Assembly (NCBI RefSeq): GCF_000833025.1
Contig: NZ_CP010817.1
Span: 3,782,001 to 3,846,000, forward strand
From: Myroides profundi
GTDB lineage: Bacteria > Bacteroidota > Bacteroidia > Flavobacteriales > Flavobacteriaceae
Direction: 5' to 3'
DNA: 64,000 bases
Shown: positions 37,482 to 47,515 of the stretch, one piece after another
How the letters are laid out: each line of letters opens with the position of its first letter
Numbering within the stretch: the first letter of the stretch is position 1
Translations under genes and position numbers: made by a program
The notes under the pieces: generated by a model
What the model was told of the DNA's origin: nothing
What the model saw: the letters and a program-made list of their open reading frames with translations, nothing else
Databases searched by the model: none

Positions 37482-39917
37482 CTATTCGTATTTAATATAC
37501 TTTAATACATCTACCCTAGTCGCTTTATAAGCACGACTGATAACAATCAACAATGTCAATCCTAAAATCATCAATAAACTATACACATACACACTCCATC
37601 CTATCTCTATGCGATACGCATAATTCTCCAACCACTTATTTAAAAAGTAATAACTAGGAAACACTGCTATACCGAATCCAACTAAGCAATAGATTACATA
37701 CTGAAATGACAACTGTCTTAACAGCCCAAAAATATCTGCTCCTAATACCTTGCGGATAGCTACTTCTCTTAACTTTGTTCCTATCGTAAAAGACGATACA
37801 GCAAACAATCCAAATAAAGCAATGAATACAACTGTATAATTTAATACTCTAAATACTTTTCTCTCTAATAACACACGGTCAAAAGTTTTCGCATAACGTT
37901 GATCTACAAATTCATAAACAAAAGGAATTTTACTATCTATATTATATTTCTTCCATATTTTTTCAACAGCATCTAGAGTAGGCTCTATCTTATCTTTACT
38001 TAATTTAATAGAGACATACAGAAAGTTATTTCTTATCCTTTGATTAGTATGAAAGTGGTAGTAAATCTTAGGTTTTACTTCGTTTGCTAATCTTTCATTA
38101 TTATAGTCATCTACCACACCTATGATTGTGTACTTAAAACCTTTGCCTTCTATAAACTTCCCTAGTGGTTCTTTCTCTTTCATTTCTCTAACGAAGGCCT
38201 CATTGACAATGATGTTATTAATACTATCTGAAGCAAACTGAGAAGATATATTCCTCCCTTGTTTCATCTTTATATCATATAAATCAAAGTAGTTATAATC
38301 CATTCCTATTTGTTCTACTAAGAACTCTTCTGATTGATAGGAATGATAAGTAAACGTATTAGATAATGCATTACTTCCAAAGTGTGAAGAAGCTGTTGAC
38401 ACATCCTCCACTCCTTTTATTTGTAGAAGTTCCTCTTTAAAATTATAGTATTGATTTAATCGATCAGAAGTCCCATCGTATTCTCTATTTTCCTTAAATA
38501 ATACACCTATTACCTGATCCCCCTTAAAGCCGAGATCTTTATGAAGCATATAATTAACCTGTTGATGTATCAATATCCCACTTGTGATAAAAAAACTAGC
38601 AATAACAAACTGTAGAACTAAAAAACTATTCTTTATTACTCTTCCACTAGTGCTTTTATAGATAAAACCTTTAAGTGCTGATAACGTATCCATCTTATCG
38701 AGATATAGTGCTGGTAAGATACCCACCAAGAGAGTGACAACTATTAATACACTCGATAATAAGCCTATAAACTTAAAAAACGAGAACTCAATCGTTGTAC
38801 CCACAAATACATTTATGAACGGCACTAATAATTCTAAAATAATAACACTTAATAATAAAGCTATTCCAGTTGTTATAAAGGACTCTAAAAGCCCTTGACT
38901 AATAATTAAACTTCTATTTGCGCCTAAAACCTTTCTCACCCCAACTTCTTTAGTTCGATTCAGAGATTGAGATAGTGCTAGATTGATAAAATTAAATATG
39001 GACAACAATAGAATCATAACAGAAAGTCCCACTATAATTTTCAACATCAATAAATTAGTATTCCCTTCAGGAAAAAAATAACCTATTGCATTCATCCTAG
39101 CGCCATTCAAGGGTAATAAATAACTCTTAGCATAGAAGCTTTTAAAAGTAGTCTCTACAAATTCTTCTACAGAAACTCCTTTAGGCTCTGCTAAAACAGA
39201 ATAAAAATGTTTATAGAATAAATTATCAATAGCGACTCTAGTCTGTTCTTTATCTTTGGTTTTAACCAATAAATTAAAATTACTATTAAACCAATCTCCT
39301 CTAGACGCTATCTCTTCAGTACTTAACTTATCTATTACAATATTAGGACTCATAGAACTTCTTATATCATGTCCTATCCTATAGACAGCAGATACACTAT
39401 ACTTAACATCCTTTATCTCAATTTCTTCTCCTAATGGATTAACATTCTTTCCGAATAATAATTCAGCTAATTCTAGTTCTATAGCAATATCATTTGGATT
39501 ATTAAACGCTGTTTTCTCATTGCCATAAACAAACTCAAAAGGAAAAAAAGAAAAGAAATTCTTCTGAGCATATATTACTTTCTCAATAGCATATTCCTTC
39601 TCATCTATTTTTACATTTCCTCTAAAATACACCCCATTATAGTACATATAATCTTCCACTATAGGGTAATTCTCTTTTAAGAAATACCCTAGTGCAAAGG
39701 GCTGACTATTACTAGAGATCTGATCACTTTTAGACTCTAAGACAAAAACCTCATCCTTATAAGGATTCCATTGATCATAACTAGACTCTTCTAGATAATA
39801 TAACGATGCTAATGTAACTGACGCAATACCTATCGCCAATCCTACTACTGTCAACAAGAAATACATCTTGTGTTTCATCGTATTGTACCAATAAATCTTT
39901 AACCAGTTCTTTAACAT
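37482..39917 (-). CDS. MacB/FtsX-type ABC permease, third in the array
   Basis: An 811-residue permease, sister of the second. They share the first ~60 residues (MLKNWLKIYWYNTMKHKMYF, LYYLEESSYDQWNP) and nearly all of the last ~125 (SFTIGTKLREVAIRKVLGAD, GWSVYVYSLL, DVLKYIKYE). The exposed domains differ: this one has FKSFYAKSYLLPLNGARMN in the first, and HFGSNALSNTFTYHSYQ in the second. First FtsX unit: EVGVRKVLGANRSLIISQ. Its start is 8 bases after the second permease, the widest gap among the six adjacent permeases. Confidence 0.9.
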   Translation of the reverse strand: MLKNWLKIYWYNTMKHKMYFLLTVVGLAIGIASVTLASLYYLEESSYDQWNPYKDEVFVLESKSDQISSNSQPFALGYFLKENYPIVEDYMYYNGVYFRGNVKIDEKEYAIEKVIYAQKNFFSFFPFEFVYGNEKTAFNNPNDIAIELELAELLFGKNVNPLGEEIEIKDVKYSVSAVYRIGHDIRSSMSPNIVIDKLSTEEIASRGDWFNSNFNLLVKTKDKEQTRVAIDNLFYKHFYSVLAEPKGVSVEEFVETTFKSFYAKSYLLPLNGARMNAIGYFFPEGNTNLLMLKIIVGLSVMILLLSIFNFINLALSQSLNRTKEVGVRKVLGANRSLIISQGLLESFITTGIALLLSVIILELLVPFINVFVGTTIEFSFFKFIGLLSSVLIVVTLLVGILPALYLDKMDTLSALKGFIYKSTSGRVIKNSFLVLQFVIASFFITSGILIHQQVNYMLHKDLGFKGDQVIGVLFKENREYDGTSDRLNQYYNFKEELLQIKGVEDVSTASSHFGSNALSNTFTYHSYQSEEFLVEQIGMDYNYFDLYDIKMKQGRNISSQFASDSINNIIVNEAFVREMKEKEPLGKFIEGKGFKYTIIGVVDDYNNERLANEVKPKIYYHFHTNQRIRNNFLYVSIKLSKDKIEPTLDAVEKIWKKYNIDSKIPFVYEFVDQRYAKTFDRVLLERKVFRVLNYTVVFIALFGLFAVSSFTIGTKLREVAIRKVLGADIFGLLRQLSFQYVIYCLVGFGIAVFPSYYFLNKWLENYAYRIEIGWSVYVYSLLMILGLTLLIVISRAYKATRVDVLKYIKYE

Positions 39918-39925
39918 CTCTATCT

Positions 39926-42373
39926 CTATTCGTATTTGATATACTTTAATACATCTACCCTAGTCGCTTTATAAGCACGACTAATAACAATCAACAATGT
40001 CAATCCTAAAATTAACAACAAACTATACGCGTATACACTCCATCCTATCTCTATGCGATACGCATAATTCTCTAACCACTTATTTAAAAAGTAATAACTA
40101 GGGAATACTGCTATTCCAAATCCAACTAAGCAATAGATTACATACTGAAATGACAACTGTCTTAACAGTCCAAAAGTATCTGCTCCTAATACCTTGCGGA
40201 TAGCTACTTCTCTTAGCTTTGTTCCTATCGTAAAAGACGATACAGCAAACAGTCCAAATAAAGCAATGAATACAACTACAATACTTAGAATATTAAATAT
40301 TCTCTTCTCCATCTGTACTTTATGGAAAGTCTCTGCAAACTGCTTATCTACGAATTTGTATTGAAACACATCCCTTTCTTCTATATTATACTGCTTCCAC
40401 AGCTTCTCGATATCAACAATAGTCTTACTAAAATATTCTGGAACAATCTTTATGTATATGACAGAATACATCCCATAGCTATGCTTAGTCTCTGGCATAT
40501 AAGAATATACAAATGGCAATATTTTCTCTTCAAGCCCTTCAACATTAAAGTCTTGAATTACTCCCACTATTGTTTTCTTCTTGCCTAGCAATTCTATTGG
40601 GGTATCAAGAGGCTTAGCCAAATTCATCGTATGAACAAAAGTCTCATTCACCACCACATTATCTAAACTATCAGAAGATAATTGAGCAGATAACATCCTA
40701 CCTTCTTTTAGCTTAATCTCTAATGCATCGAAAAAATCATAATCAATCATAGCATTATTAATCATCACATTTTCTTTCCCGTTGTTGTGATAAGTACCAA
40801 ATACACCTCCTCGATTACCTACAAAACTTACATTACTAGTAGATATCGACTCTATTCCTTTAATCTTCTCTAGTTCGGCTTTAAAGCTTGCATACTTAAT
40901 AGCGCGCTTTCCAGTATACTTACTACTACTTAGAAACTCTATATTAATAACTTGATCTCCTTTAAAACCCAGACTTTTATTGAGCATATAACTTACTTGT
41001 TCATTGACGATGATAGAACCAATAATAAAGAAACAAGCTATTGTAAATTGAAGAACTAAAAATCCATTACTAAGCCACTTACCTCCTTTAGTCCCTATTA
41101 CATTTCCTTTTAATAGTTTGACAGTCTCAAATCTTGAAACAAAAAAAGCAGGAATACCACCACATATCAGAACCACTAAAGTGGCAATAACGATAAGAAC
41201 AGCTAAATCATTGATAAACGAAAATGTGATATTCGTCTCTAAATAAACATTGATATAAGGTAGAATGAGCTCAATGATACAAATAGCTAATACTAAAGAA
41301 AAGATAACAACAATAGCAGTTTCAAAAATACTCTGCTGATAAAAACTTCTCTTACCTGCACCAGCCACTCTTCTCATTCCTATTTCTTTTCCTCTGCTAA
41401 CTACTTGCGTTAATGATAGATTAACATAATTAAAAATAGAAAGTAAGAGTATCGTCATAGATAAGAAAATACTAATGTTTAGCATTTGCACATTTGCACT
41501 ACCTTCTGGGAATAACCTTTGATTCGGTAGCATACGAGCATCTGCAAGTTTATTTAATACGATATCTCCTGTATAGTATTTAAAAGGTTCTTCTTCTTTA
41601 TATTGCTCTAATGTTAGACCATCCTTCTTTGCATTTGGAATGGCAACATATTTATCTCTAAGCTCCATTATAGCCTTTTTAATTCTATCAGGCTGTTTAG
41701 TCTTCACACATAGAATTAATCCAAAATCTCCCCAATCATCACTTTCACTAGGCTTTTCAGTCAAATTATTCATAACTGCATTAGGAGCAAAAGAACTACG
41801 TAGGTCTCCTATTTTGTATACACCAGAGATTATAAAATTAGTGTTACCCTGACTATCATAGTCTGGATTAATAGCTTCTATTGTCTTACCTATTGGGTTT
41901 ACTCCTTCCCCAAATAGTGCTTCAGAGATCTTAATATCTATCGCTACATCATTAGGGTTAACTAACGCTTTTTCAGCATTACCATATACAAACTCGAATG
42001 GAAAAAACTCAAAGTAGTTATCTTGTACGGCATATATATCTTTTGCATCTATTTTCTTCTCATTATAAATGAAGTTTAGAGAACCATTATATCCATAGTA
42101 CATATAATCATCTAGTTCCTTATAATTATCCTTTAGATATCTTCCCATAGGACGGAACTGATCTGTCATAGAGAAATTCGGAGCTACAGTCTCTACGAGA
42201 TACACCTCATCCTTATTCGGATTCCACTGATCATAACTAGACTCTTCTAGATAGTATAATGATGCTAATACAACTGACGCAATACCTAATGTCAATCCTA
42301 CTACTGTCAACAAGAAATACATCTTGTGCTTCATCGTATTGTACCAATATATTTTCAACCAGTTCTTTAACAT
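39926..42373 (-). CDS. MacB/FtsX-type ABC permease, second in the array
   Basis: An 815-residue permease. It shares its ends with the third permease but has distinct exposed domains, e.g. YYGYNGSLNFIYNEKKIDAK and VGNRGGVFGTYHNNGKENV. First FtsX unit EIGMRRVAGAGKRSFYQQ is more divergent than the second, EVAIRKVLGADTFGLLRQL. The two FtsX units in one chain mean that a single polypeptide supplies the whole membrane part that MacB builds from two copies. It starts 2 bases after the first permease. Confidence 0.9.
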   Translation of the reverse strand: MLKNWLKIYWYNTMKHKMYFLLTVVGLTLGIASVVLASLYYLEESSYDQWNPNKDEVYLVETVAPNFSMTDQFRPMGRYLKDNYKELDDYMYYGYNGSLNFIYNEKKIDAKDIYAVQDNYFEFFPFEFVYGNAEKALVNPNDVAIDIKISEALFGEGVNPIGKTIEAINPDYDSQGNTNFIISGVYKIGDLRSSFAPNAVMNNLTEKPSESDDWGDFGLILCVKTKQPDRIKKAIMELRDKYVAIPNAKKDGLTLEQYKEEEPFKYYTGDIVLNKLADARMLPNQRLFPEGSANVQMLNISIFLSMTILLLSIFNYVNLSLTQVVSRGKEIGMRRVAGAGKRSFYQQSIFETAIVVIFSLVLAICIIELILPYINVYLETNITFSFINDLAVLIVIATLVVLICGGIPAFFVSRFETVKLLKGNVIGTKGGKWLSNGFLVLQFTIACFFIIGSIIVNEQVSYMLNKSLGFKGDQVINIEFLSSSKYTGKRAIKYASFKAELEKIKGIESISTSNVSFVGNRGGVFGTYHNNGKENVMINNAMIDYDFFDALEIKLKEGRMLSAQLSSDSLDNVVVNETFVHTMNLAKPLDTPIELLGKKKTIVGVIQDFNVEGLEEKILPFVYSYMPETKHSYGMYSVIYIKIVPEYFSKTIVDIEKLWKQYNIEERDVFQYKFVDKQFAETFHKVQMEKRIFNILSIVVVFIALFGLFAVSSFTIGTKLREVAIRKVLGADTFGLLRQLSFQYVIYCLVGFGIAVFPSYYFLNKWLENYAYRIEIGWSVYAYSLLLILGLTLLIVISRAYKATRVDVLKYIKYE

Positions 42374-42375
42374 TT

Positions 42376-44754
42376 TTATTCGTATTTGATATAATTAATA
42401 ATATTGATTTTAACAGCCTTATACAGCTTACTTGCTAAAACCACAAAGACTAAAACAGAGAGTAGTACTAAAGAAAGTACAAATGGGTAAACCGCAATAT
42501 CTGTATGATCTACAAACCTATCTAACCATTTACTCATCAACCAATATGTAGGGTATAGTACTAATACATAAGTAATCCCCAGAGCATATATAAAAGGCTT
42601 TAGTAACTTCAGATAGAGTTCTTTCTCACTAGCCCCTAATACTTTTCTGATCACGATTTCCTTTAATTGTTGTTCTATTGCAAAGGACATCACCGCGTAG
42701 AGTCCAAACAGAGCGATTAACACTACCGCTCCATTCCACAACATAAACATATTGCGCTGTGATAATGTTTTCTGATAAGTCTGAGCAAACTGTTTCTTCA
42801 CAGCCATCACCTCAAACGGATACTCATAATCGACATTCACTATCCAGAATGCTTGTAGACGTTCTAGAGTTTCTTCCCTTATCTCTGGATCTATCTGCAC
42901 AGATAGAGACTCTATACCATAAGGCAAAAACTCTATATCTCTCCAGTGAAACAGAAGCATTGGCTTTATACTCTCTTCAAACCCGTCTCGGTTAAAGTCT
43001 CCTATTACCCCTTTTATGATAAATGTATTACTGTCATACGCTATGACCTCTCCTACTACATCACTAGGTTGTTTACCTAGTTGAGTAACAAACTTCTCAT
43101 TGACATATACGGTTGGGAGATCTTCATCTATATCCTCCTGAAGCGCCAGCATATTGAATCCCATCATCTGTATATACCCTTCATCTACCCCATCCATGAT
43201 GAAGTCCGTTATTTTCTGTTGTTGATAATAAGCCGTATGATTCGTATTCATACTACTTCCTTTAAAAGAGATTGTAGACAGCCCTACACCTTTCACCCCT
43301 TTTATATCCGCTATTTGTTCTATGACTTTAGAGGATCTATACATCTTACGTCTAATCTGTTGTGTATATAGCTTGACTTGATATACCTGCTCTCCCTTAA
43401 ATCCTAATTCTTTACTTTGCATATAATCCACTTGATTATACACTAGCCATCCAGCGATTAAGAAAAAGAAAGCAATCACCAACTGTATTCCCACGAATGC
43501 CATTCTCCACTTAGAGATACTTAAATGAAGCTGTACTTGTCCTCCCTTAGTGTGTTGTCTAGCGATAATACTACCGTATAAAGCAGTTAATAAACCTCCT
43601 AAACAAATAATTCCTCCACCTATCAGTAAAATCACAATCCCCATAGCTTCCCAAGAGAACACTAAGTGTTGATGTAAAAAACTGTTGTAAATAGGTAAAC
43701 TCAATTCTACTAAAACCAAAGAAATACTTAACGCAACTAAGACATTCAGTACCGTCTCAAAAAGTAATTGTAATACCAACTGTCCTTTTGAAGCTCCTAT
43801 AATTCTTCTTAGAGACAACTCCTTTGCTCTACTTAAGACATTAGACTGATTCAGACTGATATAGTTCACTACAGTCAGTAAAAAGATTAAGAACGAACAC
43901 CCACTGATTAACCCTATTGTTTCTCTCTTCGTATTTCCTTCTAATAGAGTAGTCTGCTTAGATTCAAATCGAGCTTCTGCTAATGGAACTAACTTAGAAG
44001 TAATCTCATCTCCCCTATCATCGAAGTATTTATTCTTCTTTTTCTTATTGTAGTAAACCTCTTCTAGCTCTTTTAATAACTTAACTTGGTCTACTCCATC
44101 TGCTTTCTTAAACACGAGTCCACCTACATTCTCTTGCCATAACTCATACTCTTCTATTTCATCAAAGTCTATAGAAGCAAGTACTACCTCGGGCATTATC
44201 GTAGCCCGTTGATTTAATTCATACACCCCTCTTATCACATACTTCTGATGTGCTAACGACAGTGTGTCACCTACGGGATTTGTGTCTCCAAAAAAACGAG
44301 TAGCAAGATTAGAAGATATCGCAATAGAATAGTCATCAACGAACAATTGTTCTTTATCCCCATGCTTAAATTCAAAAGGAAAAAAGTGGAAGAACGACTT
44401 TTGTGTATTCAATATCTTACTTACAACTCCCTGTTCTGATCTACTCTCCCCATAGAAATCTAAATATTCTAATGCATAGTAACAGTAGTCTTCAGCTAAT
44501 TGATTCTCTAATAAATAAGGCCCTACCCCGGCAGGGATATAGATAGAATTGGATTGTTTTCCCATTTCTAGGTCTACTTCATACATATTACCTACCTTAG
44601 GTATCCATCTATTATAGCTATACTCACTCTTATAGTAAGTCACCGCTAGGATAACAGACGCCATACCAATAGCTAGCCCTATGATATTCCACAAAAAGAA
44701 CAATCTAGAGTTACTGATATTTTTAATATATATTTTAAACCAATTCTTTAGCAT
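42376..44754 (-). CDS. MacB/FtsX-type ABC permease, first in the array
   Basis: A 792-residue permease, promoter-proximal and the most divergent of the six contiguous copies. It starts MLKNWFKIYIKNISNSRLFF and ends YKAVKINIINYIKYE. FtsX units: ELSLRRIIGASKGQLVLQ and EIVIRKVLGASEKELYLKL. Family background for the whole set: MacB/FtsX (type VII) ABC permeases do not carry substrates through the inner membrane but couple ATP hydrolysis to movement of their periplasmic domains, driving efflux through an adaptor and TolC or handing on lipoproteins. It lies 4 bases after the first GIN gene. Confidence 0.9.
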   Translation of the reverse strand: MLKNWFKIYIKNISNSRLFFLWNIIGLAIGMASVILAVTYYKSEYSYNRWIPKVGNMYEVDLEMGKQSNSIYIPAGVGPYLLENQLAEDYCYYALEYLDFYGESRSEQGVVSKILNTQKSFFHFFPFEFKHGDKEQLFVDDYSIAISSNLATRFFGDTNPVGDTLSLAHQKYVIRGVYELNQRATIMPEVVLASIDFDEIEEYELWQENVGGLVFKKADGVDQVKLLKELEEVYYNKKKKNKYFDDRGDEITSKLVPLAEARFESKQTTLLEGNTKRETIGLISGCSFLIFLLTVVNYISLNQSNVLSRAKELSLRRIIGASKGQLVLQLLFETVLNVLVALSISLVLVELSLPIYNSFLHQHLVFSWEAMGIVILLIGGGIICLGGLLTALYGSIIARQHTKGGQVQLHLSISKWRMAFVGIQLVIAFFFLIAGWLVYNQVDYMQSKELGFKGEQVYQVKLYTQQIRRKMYRSSKVIEQIADIKGVKGVGLSTISFKGSSMNTNHTAYYQQQKITDFIMDGVDEGYIQMMGFNMLALQEDIDEDLPTVYVNEKFVTQLGKQPSDVVGEVIAYDSNTFIIKGVIGDFNRDGFEESIKPMLLFHWRDIEFLPYGIESLSVQIDPEIREETLERLQAFWIVNVDYEYPFEVMAVKKQFAQTYQKTLSQRNMFMLWNGAVVLIALFGLYAVMSFAIEQQLKEIVIRKVLGASEKELYLKLLKPFIYALGITYVLVLYPTYWLMSKWLDRFVDHTDIAVYPFVLSLVLLSVLVFVVLASKLYKAVKINIINYIKYE

Positions 44755-44758
44755 AACA

Positions 44759-45514
44759 CTAATTACCTGCCTTAACTGATCCCATAGAATCTGTATATTT
44801 CTTTAATTCTTTTGGTGTATTATAGTACACCACTTTACCCATAGAGTCTGCATAAGCATTTAGACTTTCTGTAGGATACACTTCTGCCTTCCCCATAGAA
44901 TCTACCTCAGCTTTTACCATTTTTGCTTTTAAGCCTTTTCCTGCGAATGTCGCTGCACTATCCACATTGACTACGAGGGATTCGACATCTCCTGTCACTT
45001 CCACACGACCTGCCGAGTCTACATTAGCCTTCATTGTCTTCGCTGTTACATTACCAACATACTTAGAGGCTGAGTCTACATTAATACTGATTGTATTCAC
45101 AGAGAAATTAGCATTTACAGATCCAGCCCCATCAATAGAGATCTTAGCGCTATCACCAGATACTCTCCCAGACACCACTATTCTAGCCATAGCACTAGCG
45201 TAATAAGTAAGTACTGACTTCTGAGAAACATTCACTGTAATCTTTCCTATACTTTTATACCTTCTGTTTGGAGACTTGGATTCAATAGACAATTTAGTTC
45301 CTACCTGTCTGATTTGCACTAACTCTTCTGGGCTCTCCGTATCAGTGACTATTTCTACTGTATTAGAATCCCTAGTTGCATCAACATTAACTATCACTAT
45401 AGAAGATACTTCTATACTCTGTACTCCACCTGCTATAGTAACCGTTTGCTTACCTTGTCCATACATAATGAAGGACAATAACGCAGCTACAAGTGTTAAT
45501 AAAAAACGTATCAT
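44759..45514 (-). CDS. GIN-domain-like (DUF2807) protein with Asp-Ser ladder
   Basis: A 251-residue exported protein with signal peptide MIRFLLTLVAALLSFIMYGQ. The C-terminal ~150 residues form coils of ~20 residues, each with a DS/DG step: SIDGAGSVNA, NVDSASKYVG, NVDSAGRVEV, NVDSAATFAG, EVDSMGKAEV, YADSMGKVVY, YTDSMGSVKA. This is the same single-strand beta-helix idea as the serine-ladder protein at 29307, but with an acidic ladder, so they are paralogs in fold rather than copies. It lies between the ATPase (12-base gap) and the first permease (4-base gap). Probable periplasmic or surface accessory; no enzyme motif. Confidence 0.78.
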   Translation of the reverse strand: MIRFLLTLVAALLSFIMYGQGKQTVTIAGGVQSIEVSSIVIVNVDATRDSNTVEIVTDTESPEELVQIRQVGTKLSIESKSPNRRYKSIGKITVNVSQKSVLTYYASAMARIVVSGRVSGDSAKISIDGAGSVNANFSVNTISINVDSASKYVGNVTAKTMKANVDSAGRVEVTGDVESLVVNVDSAATFAGKGLKAKMVKAEVDSMGKAEVYPTESLNAYADSMGKVVYYNTPKELKKYTDSMGSVKAGN

Positions 45515-45526
45515 AATTCTGTGTTT

Positions 45527-46231
45527 TTATTCTGCAAAAACATCTACGATTTTAGTATTCATTTTCTCTGATAAGATCATTCCATCTTTCATTAAAATCG
45601 TGCGTTCTGAGTACGAAGCATCGTGATTCGAGTGAGTCACCATGATGATTGTAGCTCCTTGTTGGTGCAGTTCTGTTAATAATTCCATTACTTCGTTACC
45701 ATTCTTACTATCTAAGTTACCTGTAGGCTCATCGGCTAGGATAATCTTAGGGTTCGTTACCAAGGCACGCCCTACAGCCACACGTTGTTGTTGTCCTCCT
45801 GATAGCTGTTGTGGATAATGTTTTAATCTATGTACTATATTTAAGCGCTCTGCTATTTCCATTACCCTCTTCTTGCGCTCACTGCTAGGCACTTTATTAT
45901 AGATTAGAGGAAGTTCTATATTATCATACACTGTCAACTCATCGATTAGATTAAAGTTTTGGAATATAAATCCGATGTTTTCTTTTCTAATCTGTGCTCG
46001 CTGACCTTCTGTTAATCCCACCATCTCCTTGTCTAATAACAGGTAGCTTCCACTACTCGCATTATCTAATAGTCCGATGATATTTAACAGCGTTGACTTT
46101 CCACATCCTGAAGGTCCCATAACAGAGATAAACTCTCCTTTTTTCACATTTAAAGAAACCTGATTTAAAGCTGTTGTCTCTATTTCTTCTGTCTGAAATA
46201 CACGAGACATTTGATTAATAGTTATTACCAT
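45527..46231 (-). CDS. ABC transporter ATP-binding protein (MacB/LolD type)
   Basis: A 234-residue cytoplasmic ATPase, the only one in the operon. Walker [10 protein letters not shown] (about 39-47), signature [15 protein letters not shown], Walker [12 protein letters not shown] and the switch His in MVTHSN are all present, so it should be active. This subfamily (MacB, LolD, FtsE) pairs with FtsX-fold permeases. The single ATPase must serve all seven permeases encoded downstream, unless another one comes from elsewhere in the genome. It starts 2 bases after the adaptor gene. Confidence 0.96.
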   Translation of the reverse strand: MVITINQMSRVFQTEEIETTALNQVSLNVKKGEFISVMGPSGCGKSTLLNIIGLLDNASSGSYLLLDKEMVGLTEGQRAQIRKENIGFIFQNFNLIDELTVYDNIELPLIYNKVPSSERKKRVMEIAERLNIVHRLKHYPQQLSGGQQQRVAVGRALVTNPKIILADEPTGNLDSKNGNEVMELLTELHQQGATIIMVTHSNHDASYSERTILMKDGMILSEKMNTKIVDVFAE

Positions 46232-46233
46232 AA

Positions 46234-47475
46234 TTATTCTTCTATGTTTAAATGTTCTACTCTTAAATAATCTTTATAACTCGATACGATCACTTCCTCC
46301 CCTACTTCTAAGCCCGATATCACTTCATAGTAAGCAGGGTTCTCGCGTCCTATCTCTACATTCCTTCTTGTAGCCTTATTGTTTTTTACTACATATACCC
46401 ATTCTCCTTTTGTGTCTTGAAAGAAATTACCTTTAGGTAATAACAGCGCTTTCTCTTTTCCTGACAAGAATAACTTCACTCCGAAGGTTGTCCCTTCCTG
46501 TAGTTTTAATTCCTTTTCTGTATCGAAAGCCAGGTGTACTTCGAATCTACCGCTCTTCACCTCAGGCAACACTTTTATCACTTCTACATTTGTGATCTGC
46601 CCTTTCATATCGATCTGTCCTCTCTGCTTAAGCATTATTTTATCGAGATAGAACTCATCCACCTGTGCGACTAGCTTATACCCTTCCATCACATCTATCT
46701 TACCAATACTCTCTCCTCCGTTATACGTCTTTCCTAATATAGCCTCGAACGATGACAGCCTCCCTGATACAGGCGCTTTTAATAAGAAATTCTGTTTATT
46801 CTCTCTTAGCTGCTCCAAGCTTCTATTGATGACAGCTATCGATTGATCTATCTGTTTTACTTGTAGCACATTGCTTTGTTTCTCTTTTTGGATACTCTCT
46901 TCCATCAATGCTTTACGCTTTTTTTGATACGTTAGCGCCTCTCTTGTTTTGTTCCAATCACTCTCTGACAATATCTCCTGATCATATAATTTTTTATTTA
47001 GATCATACTGTAGCTCTGCATTCTTATAATCGTACTCGATGCTTATCAAATCTTTCGTTAAATTTAACTCTTGATTACGAATATTCATCTTATTCACATT
47101 CAAATTATTCATTTGATCGATCAGAGAAGCTTCTTGAGACATAAAGTTAAACTCAGAACTCGGGTTATACAGTCTTACTAAAGGTTGTCCCTGTACTACC
47201 ATACTTCCATTCTCTACTAATCTCTCCATCACCGCTCCTCCTTCTGTGATATTGACTAACAAAGAATGCAATGGTTCTACCTGAGACTGAAAAGAAATAT
47301 ACTCTTCGAAAGAGTTCTCTTCTACGGGACGAATACGTATCTCTTTCTTAGAAACGTTTAAAGCGATATGCTGAAAAAAAGTGATATAACTGATCAATAG
47401 CAAAGCGATAATACCAACTGAAGCAAGTATTATCTTAACTTTTTTTCTATTTTTACGAGGAATAGTACGATCCAT
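46234..47475 (-). CDS. HlyD/MacA-type periplasmic adaptor of a tripartite exporter
   Basis: A 413-residue membrane-fusion protein: a positively charged N-terminus (MDRTIPRKNRKKVK), one transmembrane anchor (~16-35), lipoyl half-motifs (PLVRLYNP and LKAPVSGRLSSFEAILG), a long coiled-coil hairpin between them (about 100-220) and C-terminal beta domains (EGTTFGVKLFLSGKEK, VVKNNKATRRNVEIG). It would bridge the permeases to TolC. The start at 47475 is preferred over 47538, whose extra 21 residues would run through the putative promoter. It is the first gene of the operon; the divergent NtrC-type regulator begins 152 bases away. Confidence 0.93.
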   Translation of the reverse strand: MDRTIPRKNRKKVKIILASVGIIALLLISYITFFQHIALNVSKKEIRIRPVEENSFEEYISFQSQVEPLHSLLVNITEGGAVMERLVENGSMVVQGQPLVRLYNPSSEFNFMSQEASLIDQMNNLNVNKMNIRNQELNLTKDLISIEYDYKNAELQYDLNKKLYDQEILSESDWNKTREALTYQKKRKALMEESIQKEKQSNVLQVKQIDQSIAVINRSLEQLRENKQNFLLKAPVSGRLSSFEAILGKTYNGGESIGKIDVMEGYKLVAQVDEFYLDKIMLKQRGQIDMKGQITNVEVIKVLPEVKSGRFEVHLAFDTEKELKLQEGTTFGVKLFLSGKEKALLLPKGNFFQDTKGEWVYVVKNNKATRRNVEIGRENPAYYEVISGLEVGEEVIVSSYKDYLRVEHLNIEE

Positions 47476-47497
47476 TATTAATTGTTTTATAGATATA

Positions 47498-47515
47498 ATA
47501 ACAATAATGTGCCAA
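47498..47515 (-). promoter_or_regulatory. Possible sigma-54-like promoter of the exporter operon
   Basis: The minus strand reads TTGGCACATTATTGTTAT. The TTGGCAC is an exact -24 box; the -12 box (TTGT) is one base too close and lacks the final C. It lies 23-40 bases before the adaptor start, the right place for a promoter, and an NtrC-type activator is encoded next door. Because sigma-54 spacing is strict this remains a candidate. Confidence 0.33.
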
